DNA of 64,000 nucleotides from Alphaproteobacteria bacterium (GTDB lineage Bacteria; Pseudomonadota; Alphaproteobacteria; CAAGCB01; CAG-977): the NCBI GenBank assembly GCA_900768465.1, contig CAAGCY010000024.1, positions 89,903-153,902 on the forward strand, in the 5' to 3' direction. Shown in pieces: positions 8,931 to 17,281 of the stretch; the stretch's first letter is position 1; each line of letters begins with the position of its first letter. The notes under the pieces were generated by a model that was not told where the DNA came from, made no database searches, and saw only the letters and a list, made by a program, of their open reading frames with translations. Both the position numbers and the translations under genes were made by a program.

Positions 8931-9805
8931 GAAAGCTTGTTCATTTCCTTTTGCAGACGTTTGGTCATGCTGTCCGACACTTTGGGATATTCGGTCAAAA
9001 AGTTTTTGAACGCAATGCAGGCTTCCTGTTTTTTGTTCAATCGCGCCATGGTCAGCCCCAGCTTGAACAGGTTGTCGGGCGCTTTCTGACTGTCGCGGTA
9101 TTTTTGGAATCCTTCGGCGAACGCAACGGCGGCTTTGTCGAACTGTCCGCGCGCGAAATAAGATTCGCCCAGCCAATATTGGGCGTTCCCCGCCAAAGAA
9201 TTTTTCGGATGCAGTTCCAAAAACGCTTCAAACTGTTTTTCGGCGTTTTTGTAGTTCTGTTTTTTGATGGAAGCGAACGCTTCGTTATACAAAGTCTTGG
9301 CTTCTTTTTTACCGTAAGTCGCCTTGATTTTGTCTTTTTTGTCTTTTTCGGCTTTTTGCGCGGCGGCTTCTTTGTCTTTGCGTAGTTTTTCGGCGGCTTT
9401 CAACGCTTTTTCGGCACGTTCTTTTTCCTCGTTGGCTTGGCGCAGCTGACGTTCGATTTCCTTTATGCGGTTTTCCAAATCGATAAAGCGCTGATTGTTG
9501 TCCTCTTGAATCCGTTTTTGTTTTTCCGCTTCTTCTTCGCGTTCAAAAGTCATGCGTTCGACATCGCCCGTCAGCTGGCGGACGTTTTCTTCCAAATCCT
9601 GCGCTTGAACAACGGCGGCGTCCGTTTTGTCGTCGGCGGGGCGCTTTGTCGAACCGACATAGTTGTTTCCCAATTTTTTATTCAAATTTTTCATCGACTT
9701 TTCCAGCTTGTCCATTCTGTCGGACAAATCGGCGACAGTCGCGCAATCCCCCGCAACAGGCATCAGCACAGATACGGACAACAGCAAACAAAACAGAATT
9801 TTCAT
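8921..9805 (-). CDS. cpoB: Tol-Pal system protein YbgF/CpoB
   Basis: Periplasmic protein that links Tol-Pal to peptidoglycan synthesis during constriction. A signal peptide (hydrophobic residues 3-17, then GDCA) is followed by a long coiled coil (~25-155, rich in E/K/Q heptads) and C-terminal TPR repeats (~170-290) with YNEAFASIKKQNYKNAEKQF and a later YWLGESYFARGQFDKA unit. The central Ala/Lys-rich stretch is longer than in E. coli, giving 294 residues. A transcription terminator lies 15 bp upstream, so expression depends on read-through or an unseen promoter. Confidence 0.9.
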   Translation of the reverse strand: MKILFCLLLSVSVLMPVAGDCATVADLSDRMDKLEKSMKNLNKKLGNNYVGSTKRPADDKTDAAVVQAQDLEENVRQLTGDVERMTFEREEEAEKQKRIQEDNNQRFIDLENRIKEIERQLRQANEEKERAEKALKAAEKLRKDKEAAAQKAEKDKKDKIKATYGKKEAKTLYNEAFASIKKQNYKNAEKQFEAFLELHPKNSLAGNAQYWLGESYFARGQFDKAAVAFAEGFQKYRDSQKAPDNLFKLGLTMARLNKKQEACIAFKNFLTEYPKVSDSMTKRLQKEMNKLSCR

Positions 9806-9821
9806 GGTATTCGCCCCAAAT

Positions 9822-9857
9822 AAAAAAAGAGTGCTTTCGATTATAAAAGCACTCTTT
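9822..9857 (-). terminator. Intrinsic terminator after the second Pal-like gene
   Basis: A 10-bp stem (AGAGTGCTTT / AAAGCACTCT) is followed on the minus strand by a T tract. It separates the Pal-like gene from cpoB. Confidence 0.82.
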
Positions 9858-9876
9858 CCGTTAAGCTACTGTTTTT

Positions 9877-10305
9877 TTATTCCGTAACGATGACCGTCAC
9901 GGCGCGTCTGTCCAATTTACGGGATTGAGGCGTGTTTTTTGTGGACGCCAAATCGCGTTCGCCAAACGAAACGACGCTGACGCGGTTCGAATTGATGCCA
10001 TTTTCCACAAAATACGCTTTGACGCTTTCGGCGCGTTCCATCCCCAGTTTCCAGTTATGGGCGGTTGAACCCGTCGGATCGGTGTAGCCTTGAACAATGA
10101 CGTTTTTGTTCGGATTTTCCTTCAGCCACGCAATTTGTTTATCCAGCACTTGTTTGCTTTCAGGGGTCAAATCCGCCTTGTTTTGGGCGAACATCACCTT
10201 GTCCTGCTTGAACGTTTCACGGAACGCTTCGCAAGTTGTTTCGCGGTTTGCGCACCCTGTTACAACCAACAACGCGCCCAAAGCCCCCAATACGATTTTT
10301 TTCAT
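9877..10305 (-). CDS. Second Pal/OmpA-like lipoprotein
   Basis: A 142-residue outer-membrane lipoprotein with a lipobox at VTGC and a C-terminal OmpA-type peptidoglycan-binding domain (QGYTDPTGSTAHNWKLGMERA). It is a diverged paralogue of the neighbouring Pal: the core GHTDDRGTREYN becomes GYTDPTGSTAHN, while the TD and the LGxxRA arginine that contact meso-diaminopimelate are kept. The start at 10305 is set by GGAGG five bases upstream; an ATG six bases earlier abuts the Shine-Dalgarno and is unlikely. It has its own terminator on each side. It may be a housekeeping Pal duplicate or an anchor with a separate partner. Confidence 0.85.
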   Translation of the reverse strand: MKKIVLGALGALLVVTGCANRETTCEAFRETFKQDKVMFAQNKADLTPESKQVLDKQIAWLKENPNKNVIVQGYTDPTGSTAHNWKLGMERAESVKAYFVENGINSNRVSVVSFGERDLASTKNTPQSRKLDRRAVTVIVTE

Positions 10306-10321
10306 TGTCATCCTCCTTAAT

Positions 10322-10353
10322 AAAAAAAGCACCCTTATTGTAGGGTGCTTTTT
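10322..10353 (-). terminator. Intrinsic terminator of pal
   Basis: An 11-bp perfect stem (AAAAGCACCCT / AGGGTGCTTTT) with a six-base loop and T tract on the minus strand lies 21 bp past the pal stop and just before the Shine-Dalgarno of the second Pal-like gene. Confidence 0.87.
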
Positions 10354-10373
10354 CAAATCGGATAAGCTGTCAA

Positions 10374-10853
10374 TTAGTCTTTGACAACCGTAACCGCACG
10401 GCGATTCTGAGCCCAAGCGGCTTCATTCGCACCGATAACGGCGGGACGTTCTTTGCCATAGGAAATCACGTCAATGCGATCGGCGTCGACACCGGCGGAA
10501 ATCAGATAGTTTTTAACGGCAACGGCGCGGCGTTCGCCCAAAGCGATGTTGTATTCGCGCGTACCGCGATCGTCGGTGTGTCCCTGAACAACAACGTTCT
10601 TTTCAGGATTCGCCTGCAACCATTCGGCTTGGGCTTTCAACACGTTGCGCGCTTCTTCGTTCAAGTTCGATTTATCGAAACCGAAGAAAACGCGGTCTTT
10701 GGCGTTCTGAACAAAGTTCTGATCCTGTTCGGCAACGTCGGCAGAGGCGCCGACCGTCGTCATGGAGGACGATTCTTCGTCAACGGTGTCTGTGGAAGCG
10801 CAAGCGGAAACCAAAGCCATCGCAGCCAACACGGCAACTAAACGTTTTTTCAT
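10374..10853 (-). CDS. pal: Peptidoglycan-associated lipoprotein Pal
   Basis: Outer-membrane lipoprotein of the Tol-Pal complex that binds peptidoglycan and TolB. The signal peptide ends in lipobox VSAC; the OmpA-like domain holds FGFDKSNLNEEA, GHTDDRGTREYN and LGERRA, all as in canonical Pal. ATG 10853 was chosen over the longer open frame because GGGAGA precedes it and it gives a normal lipoprotein signal (159 residues). It follows tolB with 107 bp between, where a candidate promoter lies. Confidence 0.95.
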   Translation of the reverse strand: MKKRLVAVLAAMALVSACASTDTVDEESSSMTTVGASADVAEQDQNFVQNAKDRVFFGFDKSNLNEEARNVLKAQAEWLQANPEKNVVVQGHTDDRGTREYNIALGERRAVAVKNYLISAGVDADRIDVISYGKERPAVIGANEAAWAQNRRAVTVVKD

Positions 10854-10899
10854 CAACAATTCTCCCAATATAGAAAACAATGTTACAAATCGTGAATAG

Positions 10900-10928
10900 A
10901 ATTTAAAAGATTTCCGCGTTCTTCGCAA
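10900..10928 (-). promoter_or_regulatory. Putative promoter of pal
   Basis: In the tolB-pal gap the minus strand has TTGCGA (10928-10923), a 17-bp spacer and TAAATT (10905-10900). It would give pal extra expression over the tol genes. Confidence 0.5.
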
Positions 10929-10960
10929 CCTTTTTTTAGCCTTTTGTTTAAATTCTTTTT

Positions 10961-12283
10961 TCAGTGGTCGGACAACAGCGGCGACCACGCGGGGTCGGAC
11001 GCGTCGACGGGAGTCAGCAAACGCCGTTCGTTATACCCCGTAATATCGACCGCATAGATTTTCGTCGCCCCCGGAATTCCCCGTCTGTCGGGAGCTTCCT
11101 GCCGGAAATAAATCAAGATACGCCCGTTCGGCGACCATGTCGGACCTTCGACCAAATAGCCTTCAGCGACCAATCGTTCGCCTTTGCCGTCGGGGAACAT
11201 CACGCCGATATAGAACTTGCCGCCCGCCATTTTCGTAAAAGCGATGTAATCGCCGCGCGGCGACCATACGGGCGTTGCGTAACGTCCTTTGCCGAAGCTG
11301 ATGCGGCGCATGTTTTTACCGTTCGCGTTCATGACATACAGCTGTTGCCCGCCGCTTCTGTCCGAACTGAAGACGATTCTTTTGCCGTCGGGCGAATAGC
11401 TGGGCGACGTTTCAATCGACGGCATGTGCGTCAGCTGTTTGACGGCGCGGGTATCCAAGTTCATTTCGTAAATTTCCGTATTGCCGTTTTCCGCCATGGA
11501 CATCACCAGCTTGTGTCCGTCGGGCGAAAAACGCGGCGCGAAGGTCATACCCGGAAAATCGCCGACGACTTGCTGTTTTCCCGTTTCGATGTCAAACAAA
11601 TAAACGCGGGGCGTGTCTTTATAATAGGACATATAGGTGATTTGCTGCATGTTCGGCGAAAAGCGCGGCGTCAGAACCAAATTGATGCCGTCCGTCAAAA
11701 ACTGGTGGTTTTCGCCGTCCTGATCCATAATCGCCAACCGTTTGACGCGGCGCAAAGGCGTTCCCGTTTCGGCGATGTAAACGATGCGGGTGTCGAAATA
11801 TCCCGCTTCGCCCGTAATGCGCTTGTACACGGCGTCGGCAATGATGTGAGCGACGCGCCGCCAGCCTTTTTCGTCGATTTCAAAGCTGGAGGAATACATT
11901 TCCTGCGCCGCGGGAACATCCCACAACCGCACGGAAATTTTGATTTGCTTGGCATTGACGTATTCGACGGCGCCTTGAATCAAGGCTTCGGCGGAAATCG
12001 CCTGCCAATCGACAAAGCGCGGGGAATCGTCGATATTTTTGAATTTCTGCAAATAAGCGAAAGAATCCAAAATCCGAAACAGACCGGAGCTTTCCAAATC
12101 GGACTGCACCACGCCCGTGATTTTGCGCGAAAATTCGGCGGATTTTCCATCCGTTGACGAAAAAACGGGCAAAGCCGTCGCCATCGGTTCGGAACGCGCG
12201 CCCGTAATATCGATGCTCAATTCGGCTTTTGCCGATTGCGCAAAAGCCAATACCACAAACACAGCCGTCAAAAACTTTTTCAT
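10961..12283 (-). CDS. tolB: Tol-Pal system beta-propeller protein TolB
   Basis: Periplasmic protein that shuttles between Pal and TolA. A signal peptide (MKKFLTAVFVVLAFAQSAKA) leads into an N-terminal D1 domain and a six-bladed propeller with recurring SPDG units such as FSPDGHKLVMS and YSPDGKRIVFSSDRSGG. The 440-residue length is typical. Its ATG overlaps the tolA TGA by one base (TGATG), showing translational coupling. Confidence 0.97.
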   Translation of the reverse strand: MKKFLTAVFVVLAFAQSAKAELSIDITGARSEPMATALPVFSSTDGKSAEFSRKITGVVQSDLESSGLFRILDSFAYLQKFKNIDDSPRFVDWQAISAEALIQGAVEYVNAKQIKISVRLWDVPAAQEMYSSSFEIDEKGWRRVAHIIADAVYKRITGEAGYFDTRIVYIAETGTPLRRVKRLAIMDQDGENHQFLTDGINLVLTPRFSPNMQQITYMSYYKDTPRVYLFDIETGKQQVVGDFPGMTFAPRFSPDGHKLVMSMAENGNTEIYEMNLDTRAVKQLTHMPSIETSPSYSPDGKRIVFSSDRSGGQQLYVMNANGKNMRRISFGKGRYATPVWSPRGDYIAFTKMAGGKFYIGVMFPDGKGERLVAEGYLVEGPTWSPNGRILIYFRQEAPDRRGIPGATKIYAVDITGYNERRLLTPVDASDPAWSPLLSDH

Positions 12284-13275
12284 CAGCCCACTCCGCCGTC
12301 AAAAGGATTAAACCGCAACAACAGCGTTTTCCACGCGTCGTAAGATTCTTCATAATTTTTGGAAAAGATTGCGAACGGCGATTTTTCCTGTTTCCGATCG
12401 CATATATACACCGCGCGGCGCGCGCTTTCCGCCGCCGAACGGAACGCGGAATCTTTGTTGTAGCGTTTCGTGTTCAAAATTTTCGCGTCTTTGACCCGTC
12501 CTTCCTTGGACAGGAAAACGCGGATTTCGATAATCATATTTTGCGCCCCGCGCACGCCCGCGTCCATATTCCAACATTCACGCAAACGCAGTCCGATAAG
12601 GTCTTTTTCCGACACGGACAATTCCTGCATATAACTGCCGCCCGCGCCGCCTTCTATGCCTTCGGTCACAATTTCGTCGGGATTGACATCGGCGGCGTCT
12701 TCGCCCGCTTTGCCCATGCCGCTTTTGATGCCGTCAACGGAAGCCAGCAGCGTTTTAAACGGATCGTCCGCGCCCGATTTTCCGCCGTTTCCGCCCGCGC
12801 CTGAATTTTTCAGACTGTTCAGCATGGACGCCACCACCGCATCGGTTTCGGACGACTGCTTCTTGGTCACTTTCGTCAGCACTTTGTTCAAATCGTTGGA
12901 CAGATGCGCGCCCGAAGCCGACTTTGCCCCCGCCCCCGAACCGCCGCGGCTCAGCGAAGCGCCCGCCTTGCTGTACGACGACGTTTTAACGGATTTTTGC
13001 GCGGAAACGGCAGTCTTTTTCGTTTTATCCAGCTTGGGCGGCAAGTTCGTCATTTCGCCGATTTTCACTTTGTCCAAATCGACGACGAACATCGGCACGG
13101 AAACGACTTTGTCTTTGGCTTCGACCGACAGGAAATCCACCGTCAGCAACACAACGACAATCAAATGCAGACTGACGGACAGCACCATCGGAGCGTGTTC
13201 GCGCGCGTACCGTATCAGTTTGACCAGATACGGATGACGGCGCAAAAACGACAAAACGGTCTGACGGATGTTCAA
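12283..13275 (-). CDS. tolA: Tol-Pal system protein TolA
   Basis: Inner-membrane protein bridging TolQR to TolB and Pal. It has a single TM (~30-50, MVLSVSLHLIVVVLLTVDF), a Ser/Gly/Lys-rich linker and a C-terminal TonB/TolA-type domain (LRECWNMDAGVRGAQNMIIEIRVFL onward). The linker is shorter and less helical than in E. coli. The start is a TTG at 13275 with AGGA upstream; this is needed to keep the basic cytoplasmic N-terminus. Function rests on the TM plus TonB-like fold and the position between tolR and tolB, since TolA sequence diverges quickly. Confidence 0.9.
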   Translation of the reverse strand: MNIRQTVLSFLRRHPYLVKLIRYAREHAPMVLSVSLHLIVVVLLTVDFLSVEAKDKVVSVPMFVVDLDKVKIGEMTNLPPKLDKTKKTAVSAQKSVKTSSYSKAGASLSRGGSGAGAKSASGAHLSNDLNKVLTKVTKKQSSETDAVVASMLNSLKNSGAGGNGGKSGADDPFKTLLASVDGIKSGMGKAGEDAADVNPDEIVTEGIEGGAGGSYMQELSVSEKDLIGLRLRECWNMDAGVRGAQNMIIEIRVFLSKEGRVKDAKILNTKRYNKDSAFRSAAESARRAVYICDRKQEKSPFAIFSKNYEESYDAWKTLLLRFNPFDGGVG

Positions 13276-13284
13276 AGCGGTGTC

Positions 13285-13749
13285 CTATTTTTTCTTTGCG
13301 GGTTTATCGTCCAAAGCGTCCGTTCCCAGCGTATCGCCCGTTTTCAAACCGACTTTGGCAATTCCCGCCAAACGCAGCAGGCTCATGACTTCGATGACTT
13401 GCCCGTACGACGCCGCGCGATCGCCGCTGATAACGACTTTTAAATCGGGATTGCTTTTTTGCATGGCTTTGACGCGTTTGACCAAAGCGGCGGGTTTGAC
13501 GACCTCGTCGCCCAGATAGATTTTGGATTTCGCGTCGACGCTGATATCGACGGCGCGGTCGGAATCCTCCATCGCCTGTCCGTCGCCGCGCGGCAAATCC
13601 AGCGAAACACCCGTCGTCATCATCGGCGCGGTTACCATAAAGATAACCAACAGCACCAGCATGACGTCCACCATCGGCGTTACGTTGATTTCCGAAAACG
13701 AAGCGCGCTGTCTTTGCCCGCGGCTGGAAAATTTAACCGAAGCTCCCAT
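13285..13749 (-). CDS. tolR: Tol-Pal/biopolymer transport protein TolR (ExbD family)
   Basis: Forms the proton-driven motor with TolQ. The single TM (INVTPMVDVMLVLLVIFMVTAPMM) carries the essential aspartate in PMVDVML. A periplasmic dimer domain follows. At 154 residues it is normal. The ATG overlaps the tolQ TAA (TAATG). Confidence 0.96.
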   Translation of the reverse strand: MGASVKFSSRGQRQRASFSEINVTPMVDVMLVLLVIFMVTAPMMTTGVSLDLPRGDGQAMEDSDRAVDISVDAKSKIYLGDEVVKPAALVKRVKAMQKSNPDLKVVISGDRAASYGQVIEVMSLLRLAGIAKVGLKTGDTLGTDALDDKPAKKK

Positions 13750-14486
13750 TAAACGGCACTCCGTTTTTCCGAACGGCTGGCGGTGTCGTCAATGCGGCGC
13801 GACAAAATGGTTGAAAACTCTCCCGCAAAGTTTTCCAATATTTTGCCGTACCGTCCCATATCGCTGGACAGTTTGTTGTACGCCAAAACGGCGGGAATCG
13901 CCGCGACCAGCCCCAAAGCCGTCGCGAACAAAGCTTCGGCAATGCCGGGGGCGACAACCGCCAAAGACGTGTTCGAGCTTGCCCCGATGTTGTGAAAGCT
14001 GTTCATAATGCCCCACACCGTTCCGAACAGCCCGATAAAAGGCGACACCGACCCCGTGGACGCCAAAAAAGTCAGCCGTTTTTCCATCCTGTCCATTTCG
14101 CGGTCCATGGTGATTTGCATCACGCGGTCAATGCGCTGTCCCAAGCTGGTGCCGTGAACGCCCGTCGTCAAAGCCCCCGACGACCGCCGCCATTCGCGCA
14201 TGGCGGCAACGAAAATCGCGCTCATCGGGTCAAGGCGGTACGGTTTGGCTTCCAGCTGATCGAACATATCGTCCAGCGAACCGCCCGACCAAAACTGCGT
14301 TTCAAATTTCCGCGCGTCTTCGCGGGCGGAGCGCAGCAGCATCACTTTTTCAAAGATAATCGCCCACGACCAGACCGAAGCCATGATAAGAGCGATAATC
14401 ACGGTTTTGACGATAAAGTCCGCCTGCAAAAACAATCCCCACATGGACAGATTGGTCGCGGCGGCTTGCAAAGTAGCGGCTTGCAT
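13749..14486 (-). CDS. tolQ: Tol-Pal/biopolymer transport protein TolQ
   Basis: Multi-pass inner-membrane motor protein of the MotA/TolQ/ExbB family. Three TMs are visible: ~20-45 (VKTVIIALIMASVWSWAII), ~135-160 (GSVSPFIGLFGTVWGIM) and ~172-200 (AVVAPGIAEALFATALGLVAAIPAVLAY), the last two containing the conserved ion-channel threonine/glycine positions. A GGGAG Shine-Dalgarno precedes ATG. First gene of the tight tolQ-R-A-B series, 82 bp after ybgC. Confidence 0.97.
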   Translation of the reverse strand: MQAATLQAAATNLSMWGLFLQADFIVKTVIIALIMASVWSWAIIFEKVMLLRSAREDARKFETQFWSGGSLDDMFDQLEAKPYRLDPMSAIFVAAMREWRRSSGALTTGVHGTSLGQRIDRVMQITMDREMDRMEKRLTFLASTGSVSPFIGLFGTVWGIMNSFHNIGASSNTSLAVVAPGIAEALFATALGLVAAIPAVLAYNKLSSDMGRYGKILENFAGEFSTILSRRIDDTASRSEKRSAV

Positions 14487-14568
14487 AAAAAAGGTCTCCC
14501 TTAAACTGATTCGTTTTTGTCAGTTTAAGACACAAACCTTAACGGAAAGCAAAAGAGCGGTCTTATTT

Positions 14569-14973
14569 TTACATCGATTCGGCGAATTTTTCGCGAATCG
14601 GCGCGGGGATACGCGTCGGCTTGCCCACGCCCGCAACGGCAAGGGCGTAGACTTTGATTTCGACCAGCGTTTCATCGCCGCGCTTGACGGTCTGCAGCAA
14701 ATCGAACGTTGCGCCGCCGATTCTCAGCACTTGCGTTTCCACGGTCAGCTCGTCTTCCAGCAAAGCGGGACGTTTGTATTCGATTTCCAGCTTGTGAATC
14801 ATAAAGCCGCAGGGTTTTTCCGCTTTTTCCAAATCGCGGCATGAAATCCCCAATTCGTGCAGCATTTCCATGCGCGCGCGTTCCGCCATGTCGATATAGC
14901 GGGAATGATAGACAACGCCGCCCGCATCCGTATCGGCATAGCAAATCGAAAAATGAGCTTGAAACGTCTTCAT
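14569..14973 (-). CDS. ybgC: Acyl-CoA thioesterase YbgC
   Basis: Hot-dog-fold thioesterase that always accompanies tol-pal in proteobacteria. The active-site segment YADTDAGGVVYHSRYIDMAERAR matches the 4-hydroxybenzoyl-CoA-thioesterase family (Asp in YADTD). Its ATG overlaps the TGA of the upstream HExxH gene (ATGA), so the unfamiliar upstream genes and the tol operon are translated as one unit. Confidence 0.94.
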   Translation of the reverse strand: MKTFQAHFSICYADTDAGGVVYHSRYIDMAERARMEMLHELGISCRDLEKAEKPCGFMIHKLEIEYKRPALLEDELTVETQVLRIGGATFDLLQTVKRGDETLVEIKVYALAVAGVGKPTRIPAPIREKFAESM

Positions 14974-16127
14974 CGGTCATTCATCTTCAGTTTATTGACA
15001 ACCATCTGCGTTTGTGCGGCTTGTTTTTCTTTCTGCCGTTTGACTTGGCTTTCCTGCACATAAGTCAGATTCGAAACCGTGCCGTCTATTTCAAGAGGAT
15101 ACATGAAAGAGGCGGAAACATCCTTGAATCCCGTCTTGGTTCCCAAAATACTGCTCGCCACTTGCGTTTCAAAATAAACATCCCGCGACAGATAAGCCGT
15201 TTCCGGCGCCGTCAGCAAACTGCCATCCTTGGCGTACGTTTTGCCGCCCAGCTGACACACGGCGCGAATCAGTTCATCGGTATCAATCCCTTTTTGGAAT
15301 TTGTCTTGCAGCTGATCGGCGGACATTTTGATGGAAACGTTGGTATGAAATTCCGCCAAAGAGACGTCATACAGCTTCGCATACGGCTTATCTTTGTACC
15401 ACGCCAGCATCGTGTTGCGCATGGTTCTATTTTTATCCTTGCCGTATTTTTTCGCGCCCGCTTCAAACGTATCCGCAATATCTTTGTGTTCTTCCCGTAT
15501 GGATTTCCACGCCGCGCTGTCGCCTGCCTGCGCCAGTTCGTAAGAAAACTTGGTTTGCGTCGCAACGGCATCCGCTTCCATCACGCGCGACATAATCGTG
15601 TTGGTGTAGAACGTATTGTCAGCATCCAAGCTTCTACCCAGCGAAAAGCTCTGAACGGAATGTTTGCCTTCGTGGATCAAGCACGACTGCAGCATTGCGT
15701 CGTCAAAAATTTTGTTCAGACAAATCGAATTGTTGTCGGGATCGAAAAATCCTACCGTTCCCGACCCCGCATCAGCGATTGTCAGCACGGTATTCTGTTT
15801 TGAGATATTTTTCAAAATCTCGCATCCCGTTTCGGATTTTGTCGCCTTGTCAACCAATCCCTGCAAACGGGCGAACGACGCGCTGTCCGTTCTTTCGGCA
15901 AGATACGAACAAATCGTGTCGCCTTTTTCCGTAATGGCATAAGCCGTTACCTGACCGGATTCCTGCGTTTGGTCGGTATGCGCCCTGACGTTTGAAGCAA
16001 AAGCCCCCGCCAGCACCATGGACACCGCAGCGACTTTGACCGCCTGCCGTTCGGCAAAAGCTTTCGCCCCGTTTTTGAATTTTTTGATACCTTCTTTGGA
16101 AAAGAATTCGGACACGGAATTTGACAT
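14970..16127 (-). CDS. Unrecognised HExxH protein, putative exported metallopeptidase (paralogue A)
   Basis: I recognise no named family. The 385-residue protein has a basic N-terminus (SVSEFFSKEGIKKFKNGAKAF), one hydrophobic segment (~30-47) that could be an anchor or signal peptide ending at FASNVRA, then a soluble domain. It contains HEGKH (His152, Glu153, His156) in LIHEGKHSVQS and an EADA helix with Glu184, 28 residues on, the arrangement of gluzincin zinc peptidases. The next gene is a paralogue with the same residues. It is coupled to ybgC by ATGA and probably shares the tol transcript. A peptidase acting on the envelope is an inference; catalysis is unproven. Confidence 0.8.
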   Translation of the reverse strand: MSNSVSEFFSKEGIKKFKNGAKAFAERQAVKVAAVSMVLAGAFASNVRAHTDQTQESGQVTAYAITEKGDTICSYLAERTDSASFARLQGLVDKATKSETGCEILKNISKQNTVLTIADAGSGTVGFFDPDNNSICLNKIFDDAMLQSCLIHEGKHSVQSFSLGRSLDADNTFYTNTIMSRVMEADAVATQTKFSYELAQAGDSAAWKSIREEHKDIADTFEAGAKKYGKDKNRTMRNTMLAWYKDKPYAKLYDVSLAEFHTNVSIKMSADQLQDKFQKGIDTDELIRAVCQLGGKTYAKDGSLLTAPETAYLSRDVYFETQVASSILGTKTGFKDVSASFMYPLEIDGTVSNLTYVQESQVKRQKEKQAAQTQMVVNKLKMNDR

Positions 16128-16139
16128 TGTTTTTTCTCC

Positions 16140-17261
16140 TTAACGTCCTTGAGTTTTTTGCCGTGCAATCATTGTTGCAACAATTTGTTTGTAGGTTTGC
16201 CGGGACACCTTTCCGTCTTTGCGCATATAGAAATTGTCCATGCTTTCGTCACCGTTGAAGCCCAACGTCTTGGACACCAGCCTGTTGCTGACGTTTGCCA
16301 TTTTATCACGCGTTTCAACATTCAGCCAAGCCGTGCGCGGCGTGTTCAGGACAGAGCCGTCCGTTCCCGCGTATTTGACGCCTTTGTATTGGCAGGTATT
16401 CGATAGCAAAGCATCGACATCCGCCGTTTTTGAAAAACGGGACAGCAGGGAAACGCCCAAAGCTTCATCAACCTTTTCGGCATGCCCCTCGGCCATAGTT
16501 TCGTCATAAATGCTGACATAGTCTTTGTCGTCGTACCAGCTCAGCATTGTTTCCTTTAACGCCCGCGAACTGCCTTTGCCGTATTTTTCGCTGGCGGCGG
16601 CGTAAGTATCAACCATGCCCTTGTGGCGGATTTTCATCATTTTCAGCGCCGCACTGTCCCCCTGCTCCGCCATTTCAAACGAAAACAGCGTCTGCATTGT
16701 CATGGCGTCAGCCTCTGTTATACGAATGTTTTTCAGATTGGATTCAAAATTGTAACGGTTGGTTCTTTGCGGAACGCGTTGATTTTGCAAAGCATGTTCG
16801 CCTTCGTGAATCAAAACGGACTGCAAATCGGCGTCGCCGTGCTGTTTGCCCAAGCAAATCGAATTATCGTCGGGCAGAAAATAACCCAAGTTGTCTTCGC
16901 CCGAATAATCCAAGCGCAGAGTCGTTCCCGCTTTGGCAATTCCTTTCAGGATTTCGCATCCCGATTCGGTTTTCGTCGCGGCGTTGACCAGTTTTTGCAA
17001 ACGCGCATAGTCGGCATCGCTCATCGGAATCGCCTGATAAGCGCACAACGTATCGCCGTTTTCCTTGACGGCATAAGTCGTCCGCGGCTTAACGGCGTTG
17101 CTTTCCGGCGCGGACTGTTTTGTACAAACCGCAAAAGCCCCCGCCAAAACCGCCGATGCCACCAACGTTTTCGGTAAATTCCGCCCGAAAGCGGATTTGA
17201 TTCCGCTTTTAAAGCTTTTGATGTTTCCTTTGGACAGGAATTCCGAAACCGATCCGCTCAT
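16140..17261 (-). CDS. Unrecognised HExxH protein, putative exported metallopeptidase (paralogue B)
   Basis: Paralogue of the downstream gene along its full ~373 residues: shared SVSEF-SK--IK-FK start, hydrophobic segment (~31-46), the NGDTLCAY / ESGCEILK region, the zinc-type motif HEGEH (His152, Glu153, His156) and EADA with Glu183. Identity is moderate, so the duplication is old, yet all putative zinc ligands are kept in both, which argues for real activity. ATG 17261 was preferred over TTG 17267 because it aligns with the paralogue's start. 12 bp separate the pair. The cysteine in LAGAFAVC does not fit a good lipobox. Confidence 0.8.
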   Translation of the reverse strand: MSGSVSEFLSKGNIKSFKSGIKSAFGRNLPKTLVASAVLAGAFAVCTKQSAPESNAVKPRTTYAVKENGDTLCAYQAIPMSDADYARLQKLVNAATKTESGCEILKGIAKAGTTLRLDYSGEDNLGYFLPDDNSICLGKQHGDADLQSVLIHEGEHALQNQRVPQRTNRYNFESNLKNIRITEADAMTMQTLFSFEMAEQGDSAALKMMKIRHKGMVDTYAAASEKYGKGSSRALKETMLSWYDDKDYVSIYDETMAEGHAEKVDEALGVSLLSRFSKTADVDALLSNTCQYKGVKYAGTDGSVLNTPRTAWLNVETRDKMANVSNRLVSKTLGFNGDESMDNFYMRKDGKVSRQTYKQIVATMIARQKTQGR

Positions 17262-17281
17262 CACCAAACATCCCGAATGTT

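Noticed and set aside
10306..10373. Perfect TTGACA at 10373-10368 as promoter for the second Pal-like gene
   Set aside because: No acceptable -10 lies 15-19 bp downstream; the pal terminator hairpin occupies that place.
17135..17150. Lipobox in the HExxH paralogue B (LAGAFAVC)
   Set aside because: Val at -1 is not accepted by lipoprotein signal peptidase, and paralogue A has no cysteine there.
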